From contig JAOZVH010000007.1 of NCBI GenBank assembly GCA_029938235.1, positions 1-32,909 of the forward strand: a DNA stretch of 32,909 bases. Direction: 5' to 3'. This stretch comes from Bacteroidales bacterium. Its GTDB lineage: Bacteria; Bacteroidota; Bacteroidia; Bacteroidales; 4572-128. A program made the position numbers and the translations under genes. The first letter of the stretch is position 1. Each line of letters starts with the position of its first letter. Below are positions 1 through 9,044 of the stretch, one piece after another. Below the pieces are notes generated by a model that saw only the letters and a list, made by a program, of their open reading frames with translations, did not search any database and was not told the DNA's origin.

Positions 1-124
1 ATTAAAACGTTAATAATCAATACTTTATAGTGCGATACAACGAAATCATCGTGGACGATGAATCATTTTATTTTTTTTTTTGATAAAAAAAATATTACAT
101 TTCACAAAAAGGTTCGAAGAACCA
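1..124 (+). mobile_element. Right part of a palindromic MITE-like element (cut by window edge)
   Basis: Positions 40-66 match, as reverse complement, the left inner arm of the element at 12672-12903 (27 bases from 12726 to 12752). Positions 43-66 equal its right inner arm directly. The upstream stretch, with the word aatcaatacttta, also matches the centre of that element in the same orientation. The outer end at 102-123 (tcacaaaaaggttcgaagaa followed by cc) resembles the outer terminal repeat of the other copy and is followed by aaaatttt, as there. The left half lies outside the window. No coding sequence is visible. Identification as a non-autonomous mobile element is inferred from structure only. 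Confidence 0.6.
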
Positions 125-345
125 AAATTTTTTTATAAATTCGTAAAATTTCGGCGTTTTTTGGAAAAAATTTTTTGAAAAAAAATTTTTTCAATCTTAC
201 AAACCCAAAAAATTGTCATTTTTTTGAAAAATTTTAGGTTTGTACAGGTTGAAAATTTTTTCAAAAAAGCGAAAAATTTTAATGATTTTTTATAATTAAA
301 AAAATTTGTTTTTTGGAAAAAAACAAAAATTTTAATTATTTTTTC
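125..345. repeat. Intergenic A/T-tract repeats and hairpin 3' of the CAP-domain gene
   Basis: This gap holds several units of the window-wide A/T repeat (aaatttcggcgttttttgg near 147; ttcaaaaaagcgaaaaattt near 260). It also holds an imperfect hairpin at about 294-337, where aattaaaaaaatttgttttt faces aaaaaacaaaaattttaatt. The hairpin lies just beyond the stop codon of the minus-strand gene ending at 375 and may act as its terminator. A short pair acaaacc (199-205) and ggtttgt (237-243) brackets another unit. No gene is seen here. Confidence 0.6.
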
Positions 346-374
346 AAAAATTGAAATTTATAAAATATTATTAT

Positions 375-2759
375 TTAAAATAAATTACAAGTACCACAAA
401 ATTCTTTTTTTACTTTTGGATTTTCAAAAATTCTTATTGAAAAAAGTCCTTTTTTTAACAAATTACAATACCTTTCTTTATTTAAAACTTTTGCTATGTG
501 CATGGCTTTTGTGAAGTTATCTGTATATTGTCTTTCTGTATCTTGACTACAAAGCGAAAGATATGTAAAAATAAAATTCTCTGAAATTTCTTCTTTTTCT
601 AAAAATGGCTCTAAAAGTTGTGCAGAAAAAACATAATCTTTTTTATCTATAAATTTATAAGCAAGAAATAATCTTTCTTTCCAAGTCATATTTTTCATCT
701 CTAAAATTAATTTTTTACTTTTTTCTGAACTTGACATTTTTAATTTTTTAGAAGAATTTTCATCGTTAAAAATTTTTAATTGAAATTCTAAATTCAAATT
801 ATTAATTAGTTCTTTATCTAAATCTGTTTCATATAAAATATCCATAGCATCTTGTAACTCTTTGATTTTAAGATTTTCTTTTGGCATTTCTCGAAAAAAT
901 ATTTCGCTATACAAATAATTATACGCAATAAATTTATTTTCAAAATATTTTTCATATAGTTTTTTTATTTTCTTATAGCTTTTATCATCAACTTTACCGT
1001 CATTTAATTTGACCTTACAAGCCCAATTATTAATGTGATAATTACTGTATTTTTTTTGTTTTGGAACTTTTTGTTTTGTAATTGCTTCTTCTGTAAAATT
1101 TTCAGCAAGAACTTCTTTAAGAATATATTTTTGTATCATCAAAGTAGCGGCTTTATATTTTTTAGATTTTTTAAATCTATCCATTACAAATTTTTGTTTA
1201 CTCTCATTAGAAATGAGATCAAAAGTTGTATTCATATCTATTTTTACATAACGATATTTTTTTAAACTATCTTGTAAAATAGCAAAAAGTTCTTCGGAAA
1301 AATTTTCTTTTATGTATTTTTGTGCTGCTTTCAATTTCATAGAAGCAAGTGGTTCAAACATGGTTTCATAAGCATCTTCTTTAAAACGTTCCCATTGCGA
1401 ATGTATTTCTACACTTGAAATTATACTATCTTTTTGATTTGACTGAAATGCCGAAACAATAGATTGTGCTCGCTCATTTTGAAATTTTTCGTTATTTTTA
1501 ATTTCTTCGTCAAAAGCATAATAAGAATTTATATTTAAATTATCTATTGTAAAATCTGGTTCATCTAACTCTTCTATATATGGTTTTAAATCAGAATAAA
1601 AAAAAGATTTTTTAGATTTTTTTAGAGGAATAACAAAAGAAAATTTTTTAGATTCTGTTTTTAATTCAAAGTCTTGTGCTTCTTTTCTTGGGATGGTATC
1701 CATTAAAATTTGAAATTTTTTTTTAAAATCTAATAAACCATCATCACTGTTAATAAAATTATTTTGAGAAATTTTACAAACTTTCCCATCAACAATAATT
1801 AACAAATTAAATTCATAATCACCTGTAATTTTTATAGGAAAATCAGCAATTCTTACGTCTAATTTTTTTCTTTTATTAACTGCTTGATTATTTGCAATAA
1901 TTTCCTCACCATAAATTGGTGTTAATAAATAACCCTTATTAACAAGATTGAAGTCAATAATATTTTCTGTATTTTGACAAGAATATTGCTCTTTCTGAAT
2001 AATATCTACAGCAATTGCATTTTCGTTGCGAATAATTTTTTTAAAAACTTTTAAATCATTATGCTTAAAAAATATTTCACTTCCTCTTATTTCTAAGTTT
2101 GAATTCCATTCTGATATTTCTGGAAATTTCTCCAATTTTCGACAAACTTTTTCGTCAAAATTGTCCAGTCCAATTCCATTTTCAGAGGCTGGAACAGCCA
2201 TTTTTTCTATTAAAACAGCACCATTATTTATTAAACTATAATTTGCAAAAACACAAGAAACATAAACTTTTTTTCCATCTTCATCCAAAGTTGCACCTAT
2301 TCCAATAAAATTCCAGTAAGAATATTCAATAACTTGTTTATATTTTTTTTTAGAAGTCAATTTTTCTGTAATTTCATTAGCAACATCTCTATATTTTAAT
2401 TTTGTTTTTCCTTTGTAAATAGCAGTGGAAAAAACAATTTCCTTTGAATTTATTGACCCACCGTTAAACATAGTTCGTTCTCCGGTAGTTTTATTTTTAA
2501 AACCTCCTTCTACACTAACTATTTGTTTATCTGCCATAAATTCTGAATGCTCCTGAGCAGATTTAATCAAAATATTATTAACAGAAAGTTTGCCCAAGTT
2601 TTGTTCTTGACGAAATTTGTTAATATTTTCAACTATAGAATTCCTTAGGATTTTTTCTTTAAAAATCGCTGGATTTATCTCTTGATTACTATTATTTTGT
2701 GCTTTAATAAAATTGAAATTCATCAAAAAAACAAAAATAAATATACAAAATCTTTTCAT
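375..2759 (-). CDS. Secreted CAP-domain (SCP/PR1-like) protein with long uncharacterised C-terminal region
   Basis: The preferred ATG is at 2759, giving 794 residues: it starts a typical signal peptide (MKRFCIFIFVFLMNFNFIKA, then Q). An upstream in-frame ATG at 2810 would add 17 polar and hydrophobic residues before it and is less likely. Residues about 38-172 look like a CAP/SCP domain: a helix with INKFRQEQNLGKL, then SAQEHSEFMA with the family His, an NGGSINSKEIV loop, and a C-terminal YWNFIGIGATLDEDGKKVYV strand. The following 600 residues are rich in Lys and Glu, mostly predicted soluble, and I recognise no family in them. CAP proteins are secreted, with roles that vary and are mostly unknown in bacteria. 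The gene stands alone, with A/T-rich gaps on both sides. Confidence 0.75.
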   Translation of the reverse strand: MKRFCIFIFVFLMNFNFIKAQNNSNQEINPAIFKEKILRNSIVENINKFRQEQNLGKLSVNNILIKSAQEHSEFMADKQIVSVEGGFKNKTTGERTMFNGGSINSKEIVFSTAIYKGKTKLKYRDVANEITEKLTSKKKYKQVIEYSYWNFIGIGATLDEDGKKVYVSCVFANYSLINNGAVLIEKMAVPASENGIGLDNFDEKVCRKLEKFPEISEWNSNLEIRGSEIFFKHNDLKVFKKIIRNENAIAVDIIQKEQYSCQNTENIIDFNLVNKGYLLTPIYGEEIIANNQAVNKRKKLDVRIADFPIKITGDYEFNLLIIVDGKVCKISQNNFINSDDGLLDFKKKFQILMDTIPRKEAQDFELKTESKKFSFVIPLKKSKKSFFYSDLKPYIEELDEPDFTIDNLNINSYYAFDEEIKNNEKFQNERAQSIVSAFQSNQKDSIISSVEIHSQWERFKEDAYETMFEPLASMKLKAAQKYIKENFSEELFAILQDSLKKYRYVKIDMNTTFDLISNESKQKFVMDRFKKSKKYKAATLMIQKYILKEVLAENFTEEAITKQKVPKQKKYSNYHINNWACKVKLNDGKVDDKSYKKIKKLYEKYFENKFIAYNYLYSEIFFREMPKENLKIKELQDAMDILYETDLDKELINNLNLEFQLKIFNDENSSKKLKMSSSEKSKKLILEMKNMTWKERLFLAYKFIDKKDYVFSAQLLEPFLEKEEISENFIFTYLSLCSQDTERQYTDNFTKAMHIAKVLNKERYCNLLKKGLFSIRIFENPKVKKEFCGTCNLF

Positions 2760-2960
2760 AAATATATTATTTTTTTTTAATTTAAAAATGAAAAATAAAA
2801 CATATTTCATTCCAAATATAAAATTAAAATTAAAATTAAATTTTTGAAAAATAAAAAAAAAAACAATTTATTTTAAATATATTTTTTTTAAAAAAAATAT
2901 AGGTTTTTTAAATTTAATTTTATACTTTGTAAAAAAGCAAATATATATAATATTTTTTAA

Positions 2961-3047
2961 ATGAAAATTAATAAGAAATTAAGAATTTACAAAAACATAT
3001 CCAAATTTGCAAACGAAAAAAATATATGTGAAAAATATAAGAGTTAA
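2961..3047 (+). CDS. Possible 28-residue small ORF (doubtful)
   Basis: A plus-strand ATG ORF starts MKINKKLRIYKN and ends NICEKYKS. It lies in the otherwise empty gap between two minus-strand genes. The word tatactttg, which resembles a Bacteroidota -7 element, lies about 30 bases upstream. The composition (Lys, Asn, Ile) is what A/T-rich random sequence would also give. No family is recognised and the ORF may well be chance. Confidence 0.15.
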   Translation: MKINKKLRIYKNISKFANEKNICEKYKS

Positions 3048-3087
3048 TAAAATATGAAACTAATGTATATTGTTGCAAAATTATGTT

Positions 3088-3158
3088 AAAAAACATTAAA
3101 ATTTTGGCGTTTTTTGAAAAAATTTTTTTCAAAAAATGCCAAAATTTTAATGTTTTTT
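3088..3158. terminator. Long near-perfect hairpin 3' of metG
   Basis: The arms 3088-3122 and 3124-3158 are 35 bases each and complementary at 34 positions. The exception is a G facing a T, which still pairs as G-U in a plus-strand transcript. The structure is one A/T repeat unit (cattaaaattttggcg) followed by its inverted copy. It sits 5 bases beyond the metG stop codon, so a terminator or mRNA 3'-end role is plausible. The rest of the 2811-3087 gap is A/T-rich with no further feature beyond the small ORF noted. Confidence 0.65.
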
Positions 3159-3163
3159 TAAAT

Positions 3164-5197
3164 TTATTTTATTTCACTTCCATTTTTTGTATTATTTGTA
3201 GGAGCAATAAAATTTAGAATATTATCAATGTTCTCAGCCATTAAAATCATTCCTTGTGATTCTATGCCTTTAATTTTTCTCGGTAACAAATTTACTAAAA
3301 TTGCAACTTGTTTACCAATAATTTTCTCAGCTTTATGAAATTCTGCTATTCCAGAAACAACGGTTCTTTTATCTATTCCTGTATCTATTTTTAATTTTAA
3401 CAATTTTTTTGTTCTTGGAATTTTTTCTGCTTCAATAATAGTTCCGACACGAATATCCATTTTTTGAAATTCTTCAAAAGAAACATTTTCTTTGAAAGGC
3501 TTAATTTTTTTTTCTTTCAGAAGATTATCTTTTTTGATTTTCATCAATTTTGCAACTTCTCTTTCTACAATTTTATCGTCTATTTTAGAAAATAAAAGTT
3601 TTGGTTTATTTATTTGGTGATTTGCTTTTAAAATATCTTTTTCACCTATTTTTTCCCAACTTATTTTTTCAATATTTAGAAAATTACGAATTTTTTTTGC
3701 TGTAAAAGGCAAAAACGGTTCTACTAAAATTGATAAATTTGTTGTAATTTGCAAAGAAATATTTAAAATAGTTTTTACTCTATTTTCATTTGTTTTTATC
3801 AATTTCCAGGGTTCTGTATCAGCAAGATATTTATTTCCCAAACGAGCCAGATTCATAACTTCTTTCAAAGCATTACGAAAATGAAATTTTTCTAAATATT
3901 TTTCTACGTTATTTTTAAAATCAGAAATTTTAGAAATAACTTCTTTATCAAAATCTCTAAGCTCTTGAATTTCAGGAACTTTTCCATTAAAATATTTTTT
4001 TGTCAGAACTAATGCACGATTTATAAAATTCCCCATTATTGCAACTAATTCATTATTATTCCTACGTTGAAATTCTTTCCAAGTAAAATTATTATCTTTT
4101 GTTTCCGGAGCATTTATGGTCAAAACATAACGCAAAACGTCTTCTTGTCCTTCGAAATCTTTCAAATATTCGTGCAACCAAACTGCCCAGTTTTGTGAAG
4201 TGGAAATTTTATTGTTTTCAAGATTTAAAAAAGCATTTGCCGGAACATTATCAGGCAAAATAAAACTTCCCTCTGCTTTTAACATAATTGGAAAAATTAT
4301 GCAATGAAAAACTATATTATCTTTTCCAATAAAATGAACCAATTTTGTATCATCTTTTTTCCAGTATTTCTCCCAATCTTTCGTAAATTCTTTGGTGGCA
4401 GAAATATATCCTATTGGAGCATCAAACCAAACATATAAAACTTTTCCATCAGTATTTTCAATTGGAATAGGAACTCCCCAATTCAAATCTCTACTGACAG
4501 CACGAGGCTGTAAACCTAAATCTATCCAGGATTTGCATTGCCCATAAACATTCGGCTTCCAATTTTTATTATCTTCTAATATCCATTTTTTCAAAAAATT
4601 TTCATATTTGTCAAGCGGTAAAAACCAATGTTTTGTTTCTTTTAAAATGGGAACATTACCACTGATCGCCGATTTCGGCTTAATTAAATCTGTAGCATTT
4701 AATGAAGTTCCGCAATTTTCACACTGGTCGCCATAGGCTTTTTCATAAGAACAATGTGGACAAGTTCCTGTAATATAACGGTCTGCAAGAAATTGATTTT
4801 CTTTTTCGTCGAAAAATTGTTCTTGATATTTTTCTATAAATTCTTTTTTATCATATAATTTTTTAAAAAAATCAGAAGAGGTTTTATGATGAATTTTTGA
4901 ACTTGTGCGAGAATAAATGTCAAAATTTATCCCGAATTTTTCAAAAGAATTTTTTATCAAATTATGATATTTATCGACAATATTTTGCGGCGAAACTTTT
5001 TCTTGTTTAGCTTTTAAAGTAATTGGAACTCCATGCTCGTCAGAACCACAAACAAAAATTACGTCTCTTTTTTTCAAACGCAAATAACGACTGTAAATGT
5101 CCGAAGGAATATAAACTCCCGCAAGGTGTCCGATGTGAATTCCACCATTTGCATAAGGCAAAGCCGCTGTTATTAAATAACGATTAAATTTTTTCAT
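3164..5197 (-). CDS. metG: Methionyl-tRNA synthetase with C-terminal tRNA-binding domain
   Basis: This class I aminoacyl-tRNA synthetase charges tRNA-Met, including the initiator, with methionine in the cytoplasm. The 677-residue product has the HIGH motif at 21-24 ([16 protein letters not shown]). The zinc-binding knuckle [18 protein letters not shown] falls near residue 145-165. The adenylate-stabilising signature is KISTS near residue 330, in the context [21 protein letters not shown] is replaced by KISTS, as is common in Bacteroidota. The anticodon-binding helical domain follows. Residues about 570-677 form a C-terminal OB-fold tRNA-binding domain ([18 protein letters not shown] and later SQGMILMAE), present in many bacterial MetG as a dimerisation and tRNA-binding appendix. 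Length is normal. It is transcribed alone, with a long hairpin after the stop. Confidence 0.97.
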   Translation of the reverse strand: MKKFNRYLITAALPYANGGIHIGHLAGVYIPSDIYSRYLRLKKRDVIFVCGSDEHGVPITLKAKQEKVSPQNIVDKYHNLIKNSFEKFGINFDIYSRTSSKIHHKTSSDFFKKLYDKKEFIEKYQEQFFDEKENQFLADRYITGTCPHCSYEKAYGDQCENCGTSLNATDLIKPKSAISGNVPILKETKHWFLPLDKYENFLKKWILEDNKNWKPNVYGQCKSWIDLGLQPRAVSRDLNWGVPIPIENTDGKVLYVWFDAPIGYISATKEFTKDWEKYWKKDDTKLVHFIGKDNIVFHCIIFPIMLKAEGSFILPDNVPANAFLNLENNKISTSQNWAVWLHEYLKDFEGQEDVLRYVLTINAPETKDNNFTWKEFQRRNNNELVAIMGNFINRALVLTKKYFNGKVPEIQELRDFDKEVISKISDFKNNVEKYLEKFHFRNALKEVMNLARLGNKYLADTEPWKLIKTNENRVKTILNISLQITTNLSILVEPFLPFTAKKIRNFLNIEKISWEKIGEKDILKANHQINKPKLLFSKIDDKIVEREVAKLMKIKKDNLLKEKKIKPFKENVSFEEFQKMDIRVGTIIEAEKIPRTKKLLKLKIDTGIDKRTVVSGIAEFHKAEKIIGKQVAILVNLLPRKIKGIESQGMILMAENIDNILNFIAPTNNTKNGSEIK

Positions 5198-5288
5198 AAT
5201 TTTTTTTATTAAAATTTTTACAAATTAAAAAAAAAAAATCAAAAAAATGCCCAAAATTTCAATGTTTTTTTATTTAAAATAAAATTGT
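5198..5288. repeat. Single A/T repeat unit between metG and the nuclease-like gene
   Basis: The 91-base gap contains one copy of the window-wide repeat in forward sense (caaaaaaatgcccaaaattt near 5240), followed by caatgttttttt. It could serve as the 3' end of the gene stopping at 5289 and the leader of metG. Nothing else is seen. Confidence 0.5.
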
Positions 5289-6068
5289 TTATTTACAATA
5301 TAGCTTTTTAACGGCATGTAAATAAATATAAATTTTTTTTAGTTCTATAAAATCTAAGCAATCGAAACCTTTCGAGACAAAATATTTATAATTTCCATTT
5401 TCTAATTTATCTAAAATAACAAAATTCCAATATCTACCAATTATATAACCACCTTTTATTGTATTTTTATTATTTAATTTAATGGCGGCAAGCATTGCAG
5501 AAAGAACTTGATATTTAGGATGCCCTGTAAATTTAACTTCTCTTTTGTACTCCTGTAAAAAAAAATAAGGTGTTTTAGGTTCATCTCTACCACTCGCTAG
5601 AAAAAAATCAGGTTCACCACTGAGAGTCCAATCATTCAATCTACAACTTATTTTATATTCATACCAATCTTTCACTAATTTATTTCTAAATTCTATTTTG
5701 TTTAGAATTTGTCCTATAAATTTTACTGTTAAAGTTTGTTCATTATAAGATGATAAATAAATAATGTTATCTTTTATTAATTTTTTTAAAAAGTCATTTT
5801 CTTCTTTTTTTATTTCATATTTATACGAAAACCATGCTTTAAATTTATTTTCGTCAACATCCTGTTCTATATTTACAATTTTAGATAATTTCTCTAAAGT
5901 TGACGAACGAAAATTTAAATTTTTTTCTTGCTCTTCTGCTAATTTAAACTCACTTGACAACCAAGATTCAAACACTGTTTTACTTATCAAATCACTATCT
6001 ATTCTACTCATTAATCTTTTTAATGAGGCTTCATTTAAAATTATAGGTTTTTTAATATTTTTTTTCAT
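5289..6068 (-). CDS. Predicted PD-(D/E)XK-superfamily nuclease-like protein (orphan)
   Basis: This is a 259-residue soluble protein. Its centre reads WTLSGEPDFFLASGRDE and then YFFLQEYKREVKF. An acidic residue after a short beta strand followed by QEYK on the next strand is the usual layout of the PD-(D/E)XK nuclease core (D about 154, E and K about 173-175). The segment HPKYQVLSAMLAAIKLN after it fits the alpha helix that often carries a Gln in this fold. The N-terminal 110 residues are helical and charged, with two similar short stretches (FESWLSSEFKLAEEQEKNL and FKAWFSYKYEIKKEENDFL) suggesting internal duplication. No methyltransferase, specificity subunit or defence partner is adjacent. 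The family name and any DNA-cleaving activity are inference from motif order only. Confidence 0.6.
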   Translation of the reverse strand: MKKNIKKPIILNEASLKRLMSRIDSDLISKTVFESWLSSEFKLAEEQEKNLNFRSSTLEKLSKIVNIEQDVDENKFKAWFSYKYEIKKEENDFLKKLIKDNIIYLSSYNEQTLTVKFIGQILNKIEFRNKLVKDWYEYKISCRLNDWTLSGEPDFFLASGRDEPKTPYFFLQEYKREVKFTGHPKYQVLSAMLAAIKLNNKNTIKGGYIIGRYWNFVILDKLENGNYKYFVSKGFDCLDFIELKKIYIYLHAVKKLYCK

Positions 6069-6086
6069 AATATTTTTTTATCTTAT

Positions 6087-6150
6087 AAAAATTTGAATAA
6101 AAAAATTTTTTTCAAAATTGCTTGTTTTTTTTAATTTTATTCAAATTTTT
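6087..6150. terminator. Hairpin between the DUF3352-MORN gene and the nuclease-like gene
   Basis: A perfect 16-base inverted repeat (aaaaatttgaataaaa at 6087-6102 and its complement at 6135-6150) brackets an A/T-rich loop that includes ttgcttgttttttt. It lies 10 bases past the stop of the minus-strand gene ending at 6161, so it probably ends that transcript. It also forms the leader region of the gene starting at 6068. Confidence 0.5.
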
Positions 6151-6160
6151 AAATGCTTTT

Positions 6161-8296
6161 TTAAAAAATTTTTTTTCCTTTTGATTCGCCATTTTCAGAA
6201 AAGAAATTCCAGTCTCCATTTTTAAATCCGTCTTTATAATTTCCTTTTTCTTTCAAAGTTCCATTTTTATAAAAAATTTGTGACTCACCATCTAACTTAT
6301 TATCTTTATAAAACAAAACAGATTTACGAGCTTTATTTTCAAAAAAGTCTTTATAAATTCCTTCAATTTTATCATCTTTGAAATTAACTTCTGCTTTTTT
6401 AGTATTATTTTTATTATCAAAATAAAAAATAGATTTTCCATATAATTTACCATCTTTATAAGATAAATCACTTTTGAAATTTCCATTTAAATAATATACT
6501 TTCCAAATTCCGTCTAATAATTTATTCTTTAATTTCCCTTCATACTGTAAAGTTGTATCGTGATTGAAAGTAATAATAGTTCCTTTTTCATTTAATAAAC
6601 TATCATTAATTTTAATTTTAAAATCTAAATTTTCATATTCATTAACAAAAGAATATTCCTTATTTCTATTATTTTTTATCATTAAAGGATTTTCATCATA
6701 TTTAACAACCATTTTTGTTTTTACAATTTCTTCGTCAGAAACAAATTGTAAGCCAATTCGAGAAAAGCTAAAAATTAATTTTTTATTTTTTTCTATACTA
6801 TCTTTTTTGTAATTCGGCGAATAAGTGATTAAGTCTTCGTATATTTCTGATGTTTTTATAAAAATATTTACATTAGATTTTACAAAAAAATTATCTTTAA
6901 AAGATAAAAAATCTTTATCATTTTCCATAGTATTTTTATTTAAAAAATCATCAATATTTCTTTTCAAAGCTTCTTCAGAATTGCTAAAAATGACAAAATT
7001 TTCTATAATTGTAAAATAAGGCTTTTCCAAATCTTTAAATAAATCGCCCAAAAACATAGAAAAAAAGTTTCTTATATTTAATAAATCTATAGTATAATTT
7101 TTGTACTCATATTTTGAGAAAGCAAATGGATTTTTATTATAAATTTTAGTAGAAACTTCCTCCAAATTTCTTTTTGCAATTTTTATATTTTTACTCGGAA
7201 TTACCACAAAAATATCATCATTATCACTATTATTTGGATTAACTTTTGAAATTGAAATTTCATTTTCAAACCAAGAAAAAAAATCTTTTTTCAGATCAAT
7301 GTCAAACAAAAGTTCTGTTTTTCTCATTTGTGATTTATCATTTTTATTTTTTCCGTAAAAATCCATAAAATTGTCAAAACAATAGCTAATATGTATTGCT
7401 GTTTCTTTCGGAAGCACTTTAAAAGATGTAGATTTTCCTTTTTTAATAAGATTTATATCTCTAAAAATAGAAGGCAAAGTATCTAAATTTGTGTATCCAG
7501 ACAAAGAAATTTGTTTGTTTTCTAGGTCCATATTATTTACAGAATAATTCAAAGATCTACTTAAAATTTCATTTATTTCGCTTTTTTCTGAGGAATAAAT
7601 TTTAAAAAATTTTTCTAATTGAGCAAAATTAAAATAAAAATTAAATAATTTTCTATCGCTAATTTCATTAGAAATTTTTAAAAAATTTTGGTTTATTTCC
7701 CACTCTTGAATATTTTGTGTTGCAATTGCATCTTCTATTAAAATTTGAGAAAAACTTCCAAGTAATAAATTTTCTACTAATGTTAAAAAAATTGTGCTTG
7801 AGCTTTTTTCATCAAAAAATTCTAAAATTTCTTTTCCTTTATAATTTCGTCTTTTTACTTTATATTCCAAAACTTCAAGTATTTCGGTCAAAAAACTCAT
7901 CTTAGATGCTTTTTGTAAATCAATAACAAAAATATAATCGTAATCTCGAGAAGATATTAAATGCGAAGAAATTAATAATTTCCTATCTTTTAAAATCTTA
8001 TCCATACCGAGATTGTCTTTTAAAATTATGTCAAAACTAGATAAACTTTCATCTATATCACCAAAAAAATTACTTTTTTTTAGGTTTTTCCATATGGTAT
8101 TATGTTTGATTTTCTTCCAAGCATTTTGCAAATTATTTGTTTCTAAAATAAAAATAGCATCACTTGGAACAACACTAATAGCTTTTCTTTGGGGGACAGA
8201 AGAATAATATAGATAAGTAAAAAAACTTGTAATTATCAAACTTATTCCAAATGAAATAAAGAAAAAATATTTTAAAAAAGATTTAAATTTTTTCAT
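6161..8296 (-). CDS. Membrane-anchored DUF3352-family protein with C-terminal MORN-type repeats
   Basis: The 711-residue product begins with a short basic segment and one membrane helix (about 9-30), so most of it faces the periplasm. Residues about 38-560 match the DUF3352 pattern: SVVPSDAIFILETNNLQNAW at the start, LLISSHL, a long alternation of strands and helices, and a second half with ISISKV and FVIFSNSEEALKRNIDDFL. Its function is not known. Residues about 585-711 are MORN_2-like repeats of about 22 residues, for example LDGIWKVYYLNGNFKSDLSY, then YGKSIFYF, IEGIYKDFFENKA, LDGESQIFYKNGTLKEKGNY and KNGDWNFFSENGES. These resemble the YwqK-type antitoxin repeat. The junction is in frame, with no stop between the domains. 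A Bacteroidota-like -7 box lies 28 bases upstream. Confidence 0.8.
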   Translation of the reverse strand: MKKFKSFLKYFFFISFGISLIITSFFTYLYYSSVPQRKAISVVPSDAIFILETNNLQNAWKKIKHNTIWKNLKKSNFFGDIDESLSSFDIILKDNLGMDKILKDRKLLISSHLISSRDYDYIFVIDLQKASKMSFLTEILEVLEYKVKRRNYKGKEILEFFDEKSSSTIFLTLVENLLLGSFSQILIEDAIATQNIQEWEINQNFLKISNEISDRKLFNFYFNFAQLEKFFKIYSSEKSEINEILSRSLNYSVNNMDLENKQISLSGYTNLDTLPSIFRDINLIKKGKSTSFKVLPKETAIHISYCFDNFMDFYGKNKNDKSQMRKTELLFDIDLKKDFFSWFENEISISKVNPNNSDNDDIFVVIPSKNIKIAKRNLEEVSTKIYNKNPFAFSKYEYKNYTIDLLNIRNFFSMFLGDLFKDLEKPYFTIIENFVIFSNSEEALKRNIDDFLNKNTMENDKDFLSFKDNFFVKSNVNIFIKTSEIYEDLITYSPNYKKDSIEKNKKLIFSFSRIGLQFVSDEEIVKTKMVVKYDENPLMIKNNRNKEYSFVNEYENLDFKIKINDSLLNEKGTIITFNHDTTLQYEGKLKNKLLDGIWKVYYLNGNFKSDLSYKDGKLYGKSIFYFDNKNNTKKAEVNFKDDKIEGIYKDFFENKARKSVLFYKDNKLDGESQIFYKNGTLKEKGNYKDGFKNGDWNFFSENGESKGKKIF

Positions 8297-8323
8297 AAAA
8301 AATTAATTTTTTTTGTTTTTTTG

Positions 8324-8331
8324 CAAATTTA
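8324..8331 (-). promoter_or_regulatory. Candidate Bacteroidota -7 element upstream of the DUF3352-MORN gene
   Basis: The minus strand reads TAAATTTG, an exact TAnnTTTG match. It would place transcription start roughly 20 bases before the ATG at 8296. No clear -33 TTTG is seen at the proper distance, so this is tentative in such A/T-rich sequence. Confidence 0.3.
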
Positions 8332-8384
8332 CAATTATGTTTTTATATAAAAAAATATTTAAAAAAATGTTAAATTAAAAAAAA

Positions 8385-8535
8385 TCAAAATTTTAATATT
8401 TTTAATTAAAAAAAAATTTTTTTTCAAAAAAACGATATTTTTTAATTAAAAAAAAATTTTTTCCAAAAAAACGACATTTTTTTAATGATTTTTAATTAAA
8501 AAAAAATTTTTTCCAAAAAAACGGCATTTTTTATT
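8385..8535 (+). repeat. A/T repeat array, forward sense, three units
   Basis: Three units start with aattaaaaaaaaatttttt at 8404, 8444 and 8494. Each continues ccaaaaaaacgncattttt, with core triplets cgat, cgac and cggc. The units are the reverse-sense version of the larger array that begins at 8561, so the two arrays face each other across a short gap (8536-8560). Confidence 0.75.
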
Positions 8536-8560
8536 AATTTAATAAATTCTATTTTTTTAT

Positions 8561-8955
8561 AAAATTTCGGCAGTTTTGTGAGAAATTTTTTTTAATAAAT
8601 TATTAAAATTTTAGCGTTTTTTAGAAAAAATTTTTTTTAATAAAATATTAAAATTTTAGCGTTTTTTGGAAGAATTTTTTTTTTAATAAATTATTAAAAT
8701 TTTGCCGTTTTTTGGAAAAAGTTTTTTTTTAATAAATTATTAAAATTTTGCCGTTTTTTGGAAAAAATTTTTTAATAAAATATTAAAATTTCGACGGTTT
8801 TTGAAGAAATTTTTTTTTAATAAATTATTAAAATTTTAGCGTTTTTTGGAAAAAAATTTTTTTTAATAAATTATTAAAATTTTGCCGTTTTTTGGAAAAA
8901 GTTTTTTTAATAAAATATTAAAATTTTGGCAGTTTTTATTAAAAAAATTTTTTTT
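8561..8955 (-). repeat. A/T repeat array, nine units of about 45 bp with a 135-bp higher order
   Basis: Units beginning aaaattt start at 8561, 8605, 8650, 8696, 8742, 8785, 8830, 8876 and 8920. Each has a variable core (ggcag, agcg, agcg, gccg, gccg, gacgg, agcg, gccg, ggcag), then ttttttggaaaaa, a T tract and a linker. The linker alternates between taataaattatt and taataaaatatt in the order A B A A B A A B. The B linker therefore recurs every third unit, and 8650, 8785 and 8920 are exactly 135 bases apart. The array lies between the minus-strand flippase gene (ends 9045) and the DUF3352 gene (starts 8296). The remaining 8956-9044 is another degenerate unit with tttggacgaatttt. Confidence 0.85.
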
Positions 8956-9044
8956 ATTTTGAAATTAAAAAACATTTAAATTTTGGACGAATTTTGATTT
9001 TTTTTTCAAATTTAAAATCATAAAAAATTGAATTTTTTCAAAAT

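Noticed and set aside
1035-1265. Plus-strand Phe-rich frames antisense to the CAP-domain gene
   Set aside because: Poly-Lys/Glu codons of the real gene read as poly-Phe on the other strand; these are shadows. The same applies to similar frames elsewhere.
2760-2810. Upstream ATG for the CAP-domain gene
   Set aside because: It would place 17 extra residues before a complete signal peptide.
8385-8955. Appearance of a CRISPR array
   Set aside because: The repeated part and the linkers are all near-identical. There are no unique spacers, and no cas gene is in the window.
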